64,000 bases of DNA, from positions 107,278 through 171,277 of the forward strand of contig JAWPHD010005084.1 of assembly GCA_037043455.1 (NCBI GenBank). The letters run 5' to 3'. Numbering within the stretch: the stretch's first letter is position 1; each line of letters opens with the position of its first letter. Both the position numbers and the translations under genes were made by a program. The notes below the pieces were generated by a model. It was not told where the DNA came from. It made no database searches and saw only the letters and a program-made list of their open reading frames with translations. Of this stretch, positions 11,803 to 23,107 are shown piece by piece. The stretch is from Cyrtodaria siliqua (lineage: Eukaryota > Mollusca > Bivalvia > Adapedonta > Hiatellidae).

Positions 11803-14740
11803 TCGTGGTGGTGGTGGGGGGTGTTTTTGGGGGGGATGGGGGTGGGGGGACAAGTTTAAGGGAACTTGCTTGCCCACGAACACACGGACGTAACTCAATG
11901 GCGCCGGTAAGGCTGCAGTTTCTTCCATGTCCTCATGATTACAAGTTCAAGGTTATACCCTCTGCGCCACGCCGGCCTTGGTATGATAAACTGGACAACT
12001 CGTCTAGTTTTGTTGTATAAACCATTAATATTAACTCATATAATGCTTTAAGGATCTTATAAATCCTTGTTTTGCAATCGAAATGTATTTTATTTTTATT
12101 TATGATTGAGCAATAAAACCAGCCGAGTGGTCCAGTTTTAACATCAAACATTTCATAAAGGTAGGTTTACAACTCGAACAGGAAATGCAGCATTCGCGGA
12201 TCCCAGTCAAACAAAACCACGCATTGAAACAAACAACACTTACTAGGATAAATAGAGGCAATGCATGGGAAACAACAAACATGTTGAACGGTTGACAATA
12301 TGTCTACCGATTTGAAACGGTCATGACAAACAAAAAGGTCGCTGAGGTGAGGTGGTTAAACCAAGTTCTATGGTGCACAAATGTCATACTTACCCGATTA
12401 TCAACCCAGTTAAACGAGACATTGTAAATAAAGCTATCCCCGCCAGTCTATATCCTTAAACAGGCAGTATTAATAGGCCAAACACGTATAACACAAATAT
12501 GACCATTTATATATATAAAGAAAACAAAAGCCTAGAAAAAAGAGTATGATAATGGACCTTTGGAAACGGCCGAGCACGATACATACGAAATATTGCAGTC
12601 TCGGTTTTATTGAGACTGTTCATGAGCGGTAGTGAAATATGCTAGCTACCGTTCACGCTCTCTAGCCCCGGGTTGAACAATACTCAGTATTCATAAAAAT
12701 CAACAGTACAGAATGTTAACCATCCCGGAGATGGCAAGCATATGGCCGTGGATATAGCAATATTTGTATCTTTACTTCATCCCCTATATCCAGCGGCGTA
12801 TGGTCCCAGGATCAAATAAAATTGTATGCGCAGAAGAGCGAAATAAACAAAAAGGAATTTAGTTGGGAGCAGCGGTTATGAAGCCTGCGTATCCCAAGTA
12901 ACAGCCAAAAGAATAAATTAAAAAGCAGACAACATATTCTATGTGTGGTTAAATAATACCCAGAGTCTTTTATCAGTCGGAGTAGTGGAATCACCGAATC
13001 GAAAATTAAGTAAGAAAACAAAACATTGAAAATGTACCACCGATGACTAAATATAAGTATCGGGCTCAGCGATCTCCAAAGATCGAATGAATAACAGTAC
13101 TGATTGCAAGCGCATGGAGACGTTTTACTGCCGCCACACTGCACAAGCAACGCCACTGTGCTATAAAAAAGAGTATGATAATGGACCTTTGGAAACGGCC
13201 GAGCACGACACATACGACATATTGCAGTCTCGGTTTAATTGAGACTGAAAGTACTCAATTACAGACGCCAGAGAACAAGAGAATAAATTATTTAGAGCAC
13301 GACAAATCAAGATTGAAAAAAACATGAAACGCTATCATCCATTTCTAGAATTTGAAGACGTCATCATATTGTCCACAATGTATCTGGTCATCGCATAGGC
13401 AAGGAGATCAATTAAAACGAAGGTAATCTGCGGCTTAATTAAGTATGCTCGTTTCATATGAAACTGAAGCACTTTATAGGGGTTGCATTTGTGTTTGGAT
13501 TGGTCCCATTAACAATCAACGCTACGTGTTGACGTTTTTGAAATAAAAAATAAAATATAGAAGACATACATAAGAAACTATCCATATTCTACAAGATCAT
13601 GAACAATTTGAATCTTAGCTCGCTAAAATATCGCCCGTGAAGGCATGCACAAATGAATTTCCATAGTTTGCAAAATCACCAACAATCTAGCACAGGGATG
13701 CATAACTCGCTCAAATAAATATTAACGCTTAGTGGCATATATGTCTGATTTTATATCTTTCAAGTTCACCAACGATCCAGCACATGGTCTCCGAACTCCC
13801 TAAAATAAATAAAACACTTGCAGGGCATATAATGATGTTCTGTATATGACAAGATAACCTACGTTCTGGCACATCTGGCTCCCTGAAATAAACAATAACG
13901 CTTGATGGCATATACACCGCTGATGTTCTATATTTTAAGGTCACCAACAATTTAGCACAGAGATGCCGTACCCATCACAATAAACACACTTCAAGGCAAT
14001 GCATAACAAACCCAGTATCATGTGGGGGTCGTCTTACAATTTATTCACTATTTATGGAATCCATAATTCGATTTTAGATATTAAAATATCTGTTTATTCC
14101 TCCTTGGAACTGATGGCTGATCCCTTATAATAAATACACTCGTATTAAAATAAACTTAATTATGGATATCATTAATTCACGAGCATTTATGTATATCTTA
14201 TATTCATAATTTGAGAAGAGATCTTGAAAGAATAATATATTTATTATGCATCTAACCTACATATTCATTCATTTGTTCTCAAGCCCTCATGATCATCGAC
14301 ACTTCCTGATTCAAGTGTGTCATACTTTGGCCTGCGAACAGTCAATACACATCCCTTGCATGTATCGATGAGTCAGTATAAGACTAATGTAACTGCATAA
14401 GTATAAAGAACTGGATACAATAGTCTTTTCTGAACCCTCGGTTTATTCAGAAATCATGTAAACACGTTAACTATTACACTTAGACATGTTAGATATGTTG
14501 AATATTTGAGAGCCATTAAAATTAAATAGGGCATTCAAAAAGGGCACACACAGAAAAGCACATAAACACAAAATAGCAACAGACGGAAACCAGTTCTCAC
14601 TCGTCACATACAGCGAAAATATCGTTAAGAAATGAAGTAATTAGACATAACACACATGATAACACACATGATAATCATACGTGGTAAACAAACATAAAAA
14701 CAAATCTTACCAACGAAAACATATGCCATTGTGTTGCCAT
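6602..14740 (-). CDS. Unit 1: IgGFc-binding-type / LINE ORF1-type chimeric protein, intact (5 exons)
   Basis: Exons on the minus strand: 14711-14740, 11171-11222, 8776-10056, 7375-7470 and 6602-7158. All introns are GT-AG. The joined frame is 2016 nt, 671 residues and a stop. Residues 1 to about 21 look like a signal peptide (MATQWHMFSL then VILSIMVNSAGG). Residues about 28-455 are an IgGFc-binding-type domain. Residues 456-540 are a Ser/Thr/Pro/Asp linker, then a heptad coiled coil, and about 575-671 an RRM-like domain of the LINE ORF1 (L1 transposase) type. This is the only array member with all five exons undamaged by eye. A secreted protein is inferred. What the last domain does outside the cytoplasm is unknown. 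The alternative is that E5 is an old LINE fragment not spliced to E3. No polyadenylation signal was recognised. Confidence 0.65.
7375..7470 (-). CDS. Unit 1 exon 4: Ser/Thr/Pro linker
   Basis: 96 nt between CACTTTTGCAG and GTGAAG, phase 1 at both ends, so it can be included or skipped without changing frame. It reads DCPTILQTVDLPESYLDT and continues TPSTPTDVNQLSA. It resembles the first third of exon 5, which suggests a local exon duplication. Homologues of almost the same length lie at the same place in units 2, 3 and 4. Confidence 0.6.
8163..8520. repeat. Repeat inserted into another repeat
   Basis: A sequence shared by 8090-8660, 19110-19320 and 26215-26480 (containing CTTAACCTACTGAC and CTATAGAC..AATATAAAC) is interrupted only here, after CCAAACTAT. 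The insert ends in a tail (TTTGTTTCTGTGTTTTG then GACTGTCC and CCCTGTCCGATC) shared with 30385-30455. It lies in intron 3 of unit 1. Confidence 0.5.
8776..10056 (-). CDS. Unit 1 exon 3: IgGFc-binding-type domain
   Basis: The acceptor TTCGTTTTCAG precedes CG TCT ACA GGA AAG and the donor is GCAG/GTAGAG. The exon is 1281 nt and open throughout. Family-type features: STGKQFMLAFMNVTH at the start; SIVITSDQEISIVVSY; VVFPTDALSTEYMISSVSP; DLSGMKITSNNPIAVYFG followed by LLIKQVLPSVHGATHFVIP; and a C-terminal NENAG. These match the order of the IgGFc-binding N-terminal domain family, known from mucin-like FCGBP and many invertebrate secreted proteins. Several NxS/T sites fit secretion. The cysteines common in FCGBP copies are largely absent. 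Confidence 0.85.
11171..11222 (-). CDS. Unit 1 exon 2: end of signal peptide
   Basis: 52 nt between a TTTTAG acceptor and a GTGAGTG donor; reads VILSIMVNSAGGHMCPK plus one base (phase 1). The same 52-nt exon with the same splice signals occurs in units 2, 3 and 4. This conservation is the best evidence that it is a real exon despite its small size. Confidence 0.65.
11768..11850. repeat. GT microsatellite and G-rich tract
   Basis: A (GT)n run of about 34 bases at 11768-11802, followed by a GGT/G-rich purine tract to about 11850, in intron 1 of unit 1. Short frames across it (poly-Val, His-Thr or Pro-His) are artefacts of the repeat. Confidence 0.85.
12536..13260 (+). repeat. Hairpin satellite family B (629-bp monomer), one and a fraction copies
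   Basis: The block AGAGTATGATAATGGACC recurs at 12540 and 13169, giving a 629-bp period. Each start is followed by a hairpin, CAGTCTC..GAGACTG. The first copy continues with GAGCGGTAG and a partner arm. The element is found once more, inverted, at 31336-31925. It is related to the 276-bp family A by layout: the same hairpin pair and a similar CGCCAC end region. It lies in intron 1 of unit 1. Confidence 0.7.
13575..13990. repeat. Degenerate ~90-bp tandem repeat
   Basis: About four to five poorly conserved copies marked by TCACCAACAATCTAGCACAG, CTCCCTAAAATAAA and CTTGATGGCATATA. Weaker relatives occur at about 52600-53100. No coding potential is seen. Confidence 0.5.
14711..14740 (-). CDS. Unit 1 exon 1: leader
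   Basis: Ten codons starting ATG GCA ACA CAA TGG and ending in a GTAAGA donor, phase 0. It aligns base by base with the leader exons of units 2 and 4, including the donor and the flanking 5' sequence. Joined to exon 2 it gives a short polar start and a hydrophobic core ending SAGG, a classical signal peptide. Intron 1 is about 3.5 kb long and full of repeats. Confidence 0.6.
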
Positions 14741-14879
14741 TATGCCTCCTGGTGAATAACAACCTTACAACAACACGAGCTTGGACATGTAGAGCGGTTT
14801 CTGAGATAACCTTAGAACATGTACATTCCTCTGATGTTACATTGGACTTTATCGTTCAGTAAAGAGTTATGTGCCTTTG

Positions 14880-15060
14880 TTTAATATCATTGAAACTGAC
14901 ATACAGACACAGTAACACAACGGTAAAGTGTTATATGCCTTCGTTAAATGAGGGTCTCCCAGGGTTTTTGGGAAACAAGGGAACATGGCCATTTATATTT
15001 TAGGGAACAAGGGAACATTGTCTATTATTTGCAGGGAACAAGGGACCATTGGCATAATGC
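14880..15060. repeat. Left border repeats of the NHL-pseudogene insert
   Basis: A 40-bp sequence (AATATCATTGAAACTGAC then CAGACACAGTAACACAAC) at about 14883-14922 is repeated at about 17428-17466. Inside it lie several copies of GGAACAAGGGAACATT (14965-15050), which recur just inside the right border (17275-17400). Together they bracket about 2.3 kb. Confidence 0.55.
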
Positions 15061-15389
15061 TAGCTAAAACATTCACAAATGTAGGAAAGAACCTACATTT
15101 AAGCACAGTTTCAGCTGTACCTGATGCGGTGCATGTTGCTAAGAGAAAACGACAGTTTCAGTAACTGGTTTCTTCAGAACATATTTGGTGCGATTAAGAG
15201 AGTTACGAAATGACCCAGGTTTGCATTCCAGTCTGTCAAGAAATATTCCTTTGAGCGCTGTTAGACATAGGGATAGACAAGATGTTGACTCCATTCTTTA
15301 AATTTCTGATGATGCAGTTACAACAATCATAGAGGAAAACATCAAATTGGTGAAACATACCGTTGTTTCATAAACAGACTCGCAGAGGA

Positions 15390-16960
15390 TAATAAAAACG
15401 GAGTTTTAAAAAGTCCAATTGGTGTTGCTATGGGACATCTTGGTAATCTTTTCATTTCTGATATTGCAACAGGGAAGGTCAACAAAGTTCGAGCTGGATA
15501 TTATCCAGCTAGTGTTACAGCTGAAATGGAAGCATTAGATTGTCCTATAGGAGTGGCAGTGAATCGTGGTGTTTTATATGTTGCAGAGTCAAAGAAAAAT
15601 GCAGTCGTGTATAAGGACTTGACAGGTGAGACAATTATAGAAGTATAGAGATTAAATGTTAAACAACTACTCGAAAAGTTAAAAGAAACTGGTTCATGGG
15701 ATAAAAGCGATAGGAAAAAAATCAAAGAAATTGCTTCAAGACAAGCTAGAACAATTACTGAGTAAACAAGGAACAGAAAGTGTGAGGGTAGAAAAAGGCA
15801 ACATTTGTGTAGACAAGAATATTTCTAGGCCGCTTGCATTAGCTTAGCATTTGACAGCAGTAATAATTTCTTTGTATGCACAATGCGGAGTAGGGGTTTG
15901 GGGGGAGGGGGTGGGGGTCGCGGGGAAAGAAATTCACTCAGATATTGTACAGTTAACAGAGACACTGCTAAAAAGGTTAGAAACAAAATATTGCTTGCTG
16001 TACGGACTAGCTTTCATGAATGACTGCCTGTATGTTCCTTCTCTTGATGAAGATGGGGGCATACTTAAAGTCAACTGGGAATGTGAAACAGTAGAACCGA
16101 TTATATCAAATGGAAACGAATGTACACAGTGTGGCTGTTTTACAAGACAGTTTAGTATTTAATGACACAGATGACTATTCAATCAAGTTGCTCAATCTAC
16201 AACAGCAGAATGCAGCCACTATATTGGAAATGTGAGAGGCCAGAGAGATGGAAAGGATGTCCATTTTTCCCAACCTGCAGGACTATATGCAGATATAAAA
16301 TCACTGTTCGTTGTAGATATCGCTACAGGTGCCCTCAGAATGATAAGCGATATAAGTGGAATTGTTCTTTATCTCAAGGAGTTCCACAAAATACGATGAG
16401 AAGTTTGAATGTGAAAGACAATCCAGGAAGTCTGCCAATTAATGTGTATGCTTCAGAACCTACTGTGTTGAATTCAGTAACGTCGGAGAAGTACAACAAA
16501 TTCAAGCTGAACAATTACCTAAGGTTGTGTTTGATGCAGGTGACATAATATGTTTGAATATATATTAAACAGAGTAGGCATCAGTATGCTCAAGGAAGGT
16601 GTTACCTCGGCTAAGAAAAAGGCAAAAGGCGTAAGATACTCTCAAAGCCCATTCAATCCGTTGTATTTTTTGAACGACGATGAAGTGGCCGTTGATATGA
16701 AAGATATAAATGGAAGCTTGAACAAAATGTTGTACACAAAAATCAAATTGAGCTAGAAGAGGGGTAGTTTATTAAGATTCAATCCCAAATCAGCAGTGCG
16801 ATTGAAACAGTTACTTCAGCAGAGGCAAGAGGGAGATTGATGAAAATACCATCAGAAAGTCAACAAAAGGACAGAAGAACAGAGTAATGGAAGAGTCGAT
16901 GTGATACGAATCTGCCCGGACCTGCAGCAGAAGTGCACTTATGCAAAAAAAGAAAGTCTG
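15390..16960 (+). pseudogene. NHL-repeat protein remnant
   Basis: Frame pieces read SPIGVAMGHLGNLFISDI, GKVNKVRAGYYPAS and CPIGVAVNRGVLYVAESK up to 15648. Further fragments follow at about 15650-15760, 16010-16130 (NDCLYVPSLDEDGGILKVN, GNECTQ) and 16160-16550. Repeated hGVAh..G.LhhhD-type blocks are characteristic of NHL beta-propellers. I recall related unnamed invertebrate proteins, but no closer identity can be given from sequence alone. Several stops and frame changes, plus a G-rich insert at about 15893-15928, break it. No introns are evident, so a processed copy or mobile cargo is possible. Confidence 0.55.
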
Positions 16961-17249
16961 ATGTTCATCTTGGGTGGTGGGGAGGGTTTCAACATGTAGA
17001 ACGTGATTTCTAATATGATGACTAAATGTTAAGTACGATAAAATATGTAAATCTTTCGATACTGTTGTGCTCGGTACTTATTAACATTGATGAGAAAACA
17101 TGACAAACACATGTTCAGAACAAATCTATGTTAAAAACATGAAAAAAGTAGATCACTTAAGTTCTTGTACTCAAAAAGTGTTGCCTAAGATGCAATTATT
17201 AACTGTTGGTGGCCAAATGATTTGTTAATTCATCAGAATTAATTTTCGG

Positions 17250-17500
17250 GAACATTTGTAAATACAATTTGGTGAACAAGGGAACATTGTTAATATTTTG
17301 GGGGAACAAGGGAACATTGGAAAAACATTTTTGGTGAACAAAGCAAAATATCTTTGGGAACAAGGTAACATTGGGTCATATTTTCAGGGAACAGGGGAAA
17401 ATGGACTCCCCTGGGAGGGCCTTTTAAATATCATTGTAACTGACAATACAGACACAGTAACACAACTTATTAAAATATGTTTTATGAGACATAGCATTTA
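17250..17500. repeat. Right border repeats of the NHL-pseudogene insert
   Basis: Contains four to five copies of a ~40-bp unit with GGGAACAAGGGAACATTG, then CTCCCCTGGGAGGGCC, then the second copy of the 40-bp direct repeat. The CCTGGGAGGGCC is an imperfect inverse of GGTCTCCCAGGG at about 14952 in the left border. Confidence 0.5.
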
Positions 17501-17604
17501 TTAGTATCACATATGTGTCAGGTAAACCAATACACTGGCCACTATTTATAAAAGAACAAGATACAAAGTTGCGTGTGTTGGTATTGTTTTGTTACAAAGA
17601 TTGT

Positions 17605-17862
17605 CATTTTTTACCGTCGGTGTGTTCTTGGGCATGACACTTTCCCTTAGCCTCGTCCGTCGGATGAGGACGTAAACCGGGCGGTCCCGTGTATCGGTCT
17701 ATCTTCCGAGCACGTTAAAGAACCATAGAAATCTATTCGATAATAAGAGTAGGGCACGGTTCCCGGATTCCTATGTATCATTCCCGTCTCTCTGGGGTGG
17801 CTCTAAATAACCTACACTGTGTTGATGAGCCGTTAAACAACATTCAATTCAATTATTACCGT
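17605..17862 (+). repeat. SINE-like dispersed repeat
   Basis: Contains GGGCATGACACTTTCCCTTA, similar to the V-SINE/Meta-SINE conserved block, followed by GATGAGGACGTAAACCG and GCACGTTAAAGAACC. It ends in a short ATTCAATTC tail. No tRNA head is seen, so it may be 5' truncated. Confidence 0.45.
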
Positions 17863-18439
17863 GGGAGATTGTGTTATGATCTGTTATCAATGCTGTGTTG
17901 TATCAGGTTTTGTTTCAAGTGTTGCATATATTATATTATATTTTGATATATTTCGTGCAATCTCATAACGTTAGACTCAGTTAACGGCTAAACTGTGTAT
18001 GGTGTTTTACGTCACTGTATACATTAAGTATAGTAATTGAAAGACACAATATCTTTTATTTTTAAAGGAACTAACCCGCCAAATAACGTCAACACTACAC
18101 TACAAAATCGTTTATCAAAACTCTATCCAGGTGTTTAAAAACGTATATGTACCGATTAAACGTATAGGTAAATTCAAAAAAATAATTAAATACTCATGAT
18201 TGAAAATGCGTAAAATAATGTTTCAGTTGGTAAATCTTAATTCGAGTCTCACGTTTGGGTTTGACCTGGCTGGTTAAAGCGGTTTATAGTGTGTCTATAG
18301 AGTTTGGATTCTCAAAATAGGTACAGTATAAATATATACCTCGTTAGGTTAAGAATCGGTGTACATATGTTGTAAAATCTGGCTGTTGTTGGCGGGATAG
18401 CTACTTTAAACTTTAACTGAGATGACTGAGATTTTTTCT

Positions 18440-18705
18440 CGAGTATTCGTGGTTAATTGAAACAACTCATTTGAAACGTCACTTGCGGTTATACGTTATG
18501 CGACCTTTATTCGTGGTTAATTAAGACAACTCATTTGAAACGACCCTACCGGTAATACGTTATGCGATCTTTATTCGTGGTTAATTAAAACAACTCATTT
18601 GAAACGTCCTTCCGGTAATTCGTTATTCGATCTTTATTCGTGGTTAAATAAAACAACTCATTTGAAACGTCCCTTCCGGTAATACATTATGCGACCTTTA
18701 GCTAT
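18440..18705. repeat. Four copies of a ~64-bp tandem repeat
   Basis: The monomer contains TTCGTGGTTAATTAAAACAA, CTCATTTGAAACGTCC and GGTAATACGTTATGCGACC. The copies are clearly related, with scattered substitutions. It lies upstream of unit 1. Confidence 0.8.
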
Positions 18706-18710
18706 TATTG

Positions 18711-20502
18711 ACATACACAGTACCGGTTCTACAAATAAACTAGTTGGCCTTTCAAGATGTCCGTTGTAGGTCATATACACTATTGCATTTTCCATATACT
18801 TACAGTTTACAGTTTTCTCATCTGGCAGGCAAAAAAACCACTACCACCACATACTTGCTTTTGATAATCCTGCTGCACAGATACTACTAAATGACCTTCG
18901 TTTAAGGCGACAAATTAATTGTAATGCTACTGCCATGTGTCGAAAGGTCACGGCCCTACAATTTGAGGGAATCCCCAAAACATTTATGAAAATATTCAAA
19001 TCATATGAACGAAATCTATGCTAAAAAATAATCAGAAATAAATAATAAATTCAAGTTAACATAAGTGAGTTTTCCACTTAGCCGCTCATCCAGCCCGAAA
19101 CATATGTACACAGTTTCTTAACCTATTGACGACAACATATTTTGCGAATTCAAACTCTATAGACAGAATATAAACGGGTTTAACCAGTCATGCTAAATCC
19201 CAAAATTCAAAAAGCATATTCAATTAGGGGTATTTTAAGAATCAATGAATAAACCTACACTTTTAATCGGCACATATACATTATTATATGATCTGAACAC
19301 ATTGATAGAGTTTTTATAAATGGTTTCGTATAAATATTTTAGTAAAATCTTAGATTTCTTGTGAATTAATAAAACAGCATATTCAAGACACTGCAAAATA
19401 TCGTGATATTTGTAATTTGGGAGCACAACTGTTTATAAGGTACTCAATAGTCAATCGTTAAACAATCCAAATTTGAGGAAAGTTTTCAGCGTGATTACCA
19501 AACAGCTTCAACATGGTAGTGTTAGTTACTAATACCGAACTTTGCTGGGTTAGACCGTTTTGGGGTAAATGATTTGAGTAAGTCAATGATCACGTATTTA
19601 TGGACATATTCCATTTTATCAAACTATAAAGTACATGTATTATATGCCGCAAAATCTAACATCGGATTTGTATTAGTTGGGGTGTTCACTGAATAACATT
19701 GTAAAGTGTATTTGGATTTATTATGACATTAATTGTAAATCGGTCAAAACACATTCATATGCACGAACATTTCATCTCACAGAAAGTCATAACGAAACAA
19801 TGGTTAGATGTTCGTAGCACAAAACATGTGCGTTTTATAATACAGTAGTTCCGTAGAGAAGTGAAACCAGGAAGTGAATCTTGAACCCCTGTGTAACGAG
19901 TTTGCATTTCTTTGGTTCATAACACTTGAAAAAGTCTATGATAACACTTGAAAAAGTATATGCATACCAGCAAAAGGATACGAACGAGCGAGGCGAGGGA
20001 GAAGCAGATCGGTTAACTACGATACGGAGTAGCAAACGTTGATCAAGAGTTTTCGCATCTATAATTTATGACAATTTTAAAGTTTACCACAAATCGCAAA
20101 GACCAAATCCATTTTCTCTTTCTTATTAAACGTATCTTACCGCTCTAAACGTTCCTCTGACACAGCGACCTTATTTGAATCGGGTTTGAAATGTTCGAGG
20201 GACCTATTTTACACAATATAAGAGTTTAGTCACTCAAGTTTAGCGAGTAAGCATATCAAGTGCACTCCTTGGTTGACATAGAGTGAAACGAATGGTGTGT
20301 GTTGTGCCGTGTAGTTGTGTCGTGAAGTAAGTATAATGCAGCTGTTATCAAACATATCATTCGTGTTCGCCAAAGTTAATTTTACAAAATTACATCCAAA
20401 ATTAGGCTTCGCTGTGAACTATATATCGTCTTCTATAACCTCAGTTATTTTGTGAATAGAACTTTAGCTTCCAATGGCTATGCACCATGGAGGAGTTTGG
20501 CA
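18711..20502. other. Non-coding stretch between units 1 and 2
   Basis: Contains one copy (19110-19320) of the repeat also found at 8090-8660 and 26215-26480. The part from about 20300 to the unit 2 stop resembles the sequence downstream of units 3 and 4, so it is the common 3' flank of the array. No gene is supported. Confidence 0.5.
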
Positions 20503-21050
20503 CTAACACGATTTCTTTCGGAACATGTGGCCTTTATCCTTTAAGGAATCTCGCGCTCTATACATTTTCTGGCGGATTTTGTAGGTGGAGAATTTAACAG
20601 TATTGTCTCTTGGTTTGCCAGAAACCGCTTTGCCTACACGGTTCGATCGGACAATATCGTCGATAGGGAGAGTAATATTTATATCTTTGGCAATGTCCGT
20701 AATGATACCATCGGTGATTTCGTCAAGTGACTCCGCAATACCGGCAACACGCAGGCAGTTACGGCGACTATATTGCTCCGCAGCAGCTTGATGAAGACGT
20801 TCTACGCGTTCGTTCAGTGATACAATCTTCGATTCCAGCTGCAGTATACGTGTGTCATAACATTCAGAAACACCGTCAAATATAGATCTGCATAATGATT
20901 TTTTTGGGGACTCGACTGTTGAGTCCAATGCCTGAGCATCTGTGACTAAGTCACCTCCATCTGGGGATACGTACTTGGCATCATAAAGAGTCTCGGAAGT
21001 GTCAGTGTGATTCTCCTCCTGGTGAACAGTCGGGGATGCGGTAGGCCAGA
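20503..21050 (-). CDS. Unit 2 exon 5: coiled coil and ORF1-type RRM domain
   Basis: The acceptor ATCTTTTCAG is followed by VWPTASPTVHQEENHTDTSE with the split codon, a coiled coil (ILQLESKIVSLNERVERLHQ), then YSRRNCLRVAGI, DIAKDINITLPIDDIV, NRVGK and PRDNTVKFSTYKIRQKMY, ending RKKSC. SHRVGK in the other copies is SNRVGK here and DI(I/T)V is DNTV, so the RRM-type core is slightly eroded. Confidence 0.65.
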
Positions 21051-21328
21051 CTGAAAAGATGACGAATTCGTTATTATAAAATGTCGTATAACACACGTTA
21101 AGCGTACATTTATAGGCATTCACGTAATGCATATAATTCGCTCATATGGATATACTATACTTATGCGTAATACGCACGATTAGCGGATATGAATTGATCT
21201 GCTTGTATTAAAAAATAAAGATAGGCCAACTCGTTTCTAAGTTCCAATGGTCTTTACATGTTTTGTATAGTATCATTTACAATAACTTACAATCATTTAC
21301 TTAAATTCCAAATGTAATAAAACTTCAC

Positions 21329-21424
21329 CTAGTGATATGTTCTTAAGATCAGCCAGAGTCGCAGGAGAGTCCGCGTCAATGTGTGGCTCTTGCGAGAGTA
21401 CAGTCGTTGATGCGGTAGAGCAAA
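21329..21424 (-). CDS. Unit 2 exon 4: linker
   Basis: 96 nt between ATATTTCAG and GTGAAG, phase 1/1, reading VCSTASTTVLSQEPHIDADS then PATLADLKNISL with the split first codon. It is closer to the exon 5 start (VWPTASPTVHQEE) than the unit 1 version is, which supports an origin by exon duplication. Confidence 0.6.
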   Translation of the reverse strand, partial: FALPHQRLYSRKSHTLTRTLLRLWLILRTYH

Positions 21425-22609
21425 CTGAAATATTACGAATCGTGTGTTATAAAATACGTCCATGTTTAGCACATATAGATAGGTATATTCCTCATACAAA
21501 TGATTAGGGATATCAACACGCATATTTGTAATATAAATATGAATAGAGCATATTCTTTTCATTTACGAATGAGTAGCGCTTAGGGATTCATATAGGCCTA
21601 TGTTTAATACCCGTGTTTGGCGCGTTTAGGCAGACCGATTCGTGACAGAACTATTGTGACCAATTCGGTATTTTTTAATATACACTGATTCAAGGGAATG
21701 TAGCGACACAGCCAAACCAGCTTTGTTATTGAAAGTTCTGAAAAACTTGAATAAGGATTAAAGAATTACCAACGTCGGATCATAGACAAAGAATATATAA
21801 TCATTTGAAGTTGCTAATGAAACGGATATGGAAGCCGCCATTTTGAAAGCTATGACATCAGAGTCGTTAATGACCGTAAATGGAATATTTATAAATATGA
21901 AATTTTTTACTGATTTAAACGAAAAAAATGACAGCAACTGTATGAAAAATATGTATACATAACGACAGTACTGCTTATATAACCAGTAAAGGAGTTTGCA
22001 TTCATTTGCAGTGATTTTCTTTGCTTTTAATGATATTTATCAATATTCCATATATGGTAATTTGGAACTGTGATGTCATAGATCTGAAAATAGCGGATCC
22101 TATATCCGTTTTAGAACAACATTCAAATGGTCATATTTTTTTGTTTATCATTCGATTTTGATAATTCTTTCACATTTTTACATGTTTTCCAGAATTCTCA
22201 GAATAGAGATGGCTGTGTCGCTTCATCCCCTTTAATGATAGACCTCCTTGCGATATGAATATGAATCGGTATTACGCACATCGATAAGCCCACTCGTCAT
22301 ACACATATTTGGAGCATTGATATAGGCCTACTCTTATTATATTTGATTCGAAATGAGCGTGTTCTGTGCTTATTGCTAATATATTCGTACATGTAATACG
22401 CTTGCTTGGCGCCTAATATATTACTAGTCGTATTATAGATGTGTACCGCACAAGTCACACGCTTGGCGCATAAAGATATGCCTCCGCGTTTAAACGTTAT
22501 TATTTATTAACGTGTAAAAAGAAGCTGTCGCTCTTCGTAATATGAACTCACATTATTGTAAATAATTATTACTAGTATCCGGAAGACTATAAATACTGAA
22601 AATTGAGTT

Positions 22610-22770
22610 ATTTTTTAGGCAACAAACACAACCAAGAGATAAATGTAGCAGAGTCTGTACATGAGGGGTTCATTTAAAATAAAACAACACCTCTCTCGCC
22701 CCCTATAAACGGCCTAAGCGGTATTCTACTTCAAAGCAATCTATATTGGGCCCGGTGATCCCAAAGGACT
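22610..22770 (+). repeat. Single truncated copy of satellite family A
   Basis: Matches the 276-bp monomer from the AACAAACACAA..AAGAGA block through GAGTCTG, ACACCTCTC, AAGCGGTATTCTACTT and GATCCCAAAGGACTAGTAA. It lies inside an intron of unit 2. Confidence 0.6.
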
Positions 22771-23107
22771 AGTAAAAACAAGAAATATCTTTAAAAACGA
22801 TAGTTGGCGCTTTTGGGGAAGCACAATGTATAAGTGATTGATGGTCATGAAGTGAAATAATTTTAATAGCGAAATGTAAAGTAGAGAGTAGCGCAATATA
22901 ACGTTTTCTATCGGTATTCCGATAAAATTTGACACGACAGTGCCAATGTAGGGAATTTAAACAAAACAAGTTAGTGCCTTCCATTACGGAAGGCCATTGT
23001 TAAAATATTCAAAGGGTCATAACCCTGAAAACAAGAGGTCCACGAGGGCCTGAATCGATCTACTGGAAAATCGTACTCTGTTAGATGATGTTAGATGAGA
23101 GCCTTAC

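Noticed and set aside
11680..12020. Overlapping frames rich in Val or His/Pro
   Set aside because: Generated by the GT microsatellite and G-rich tract in intron 1 of unit 1.
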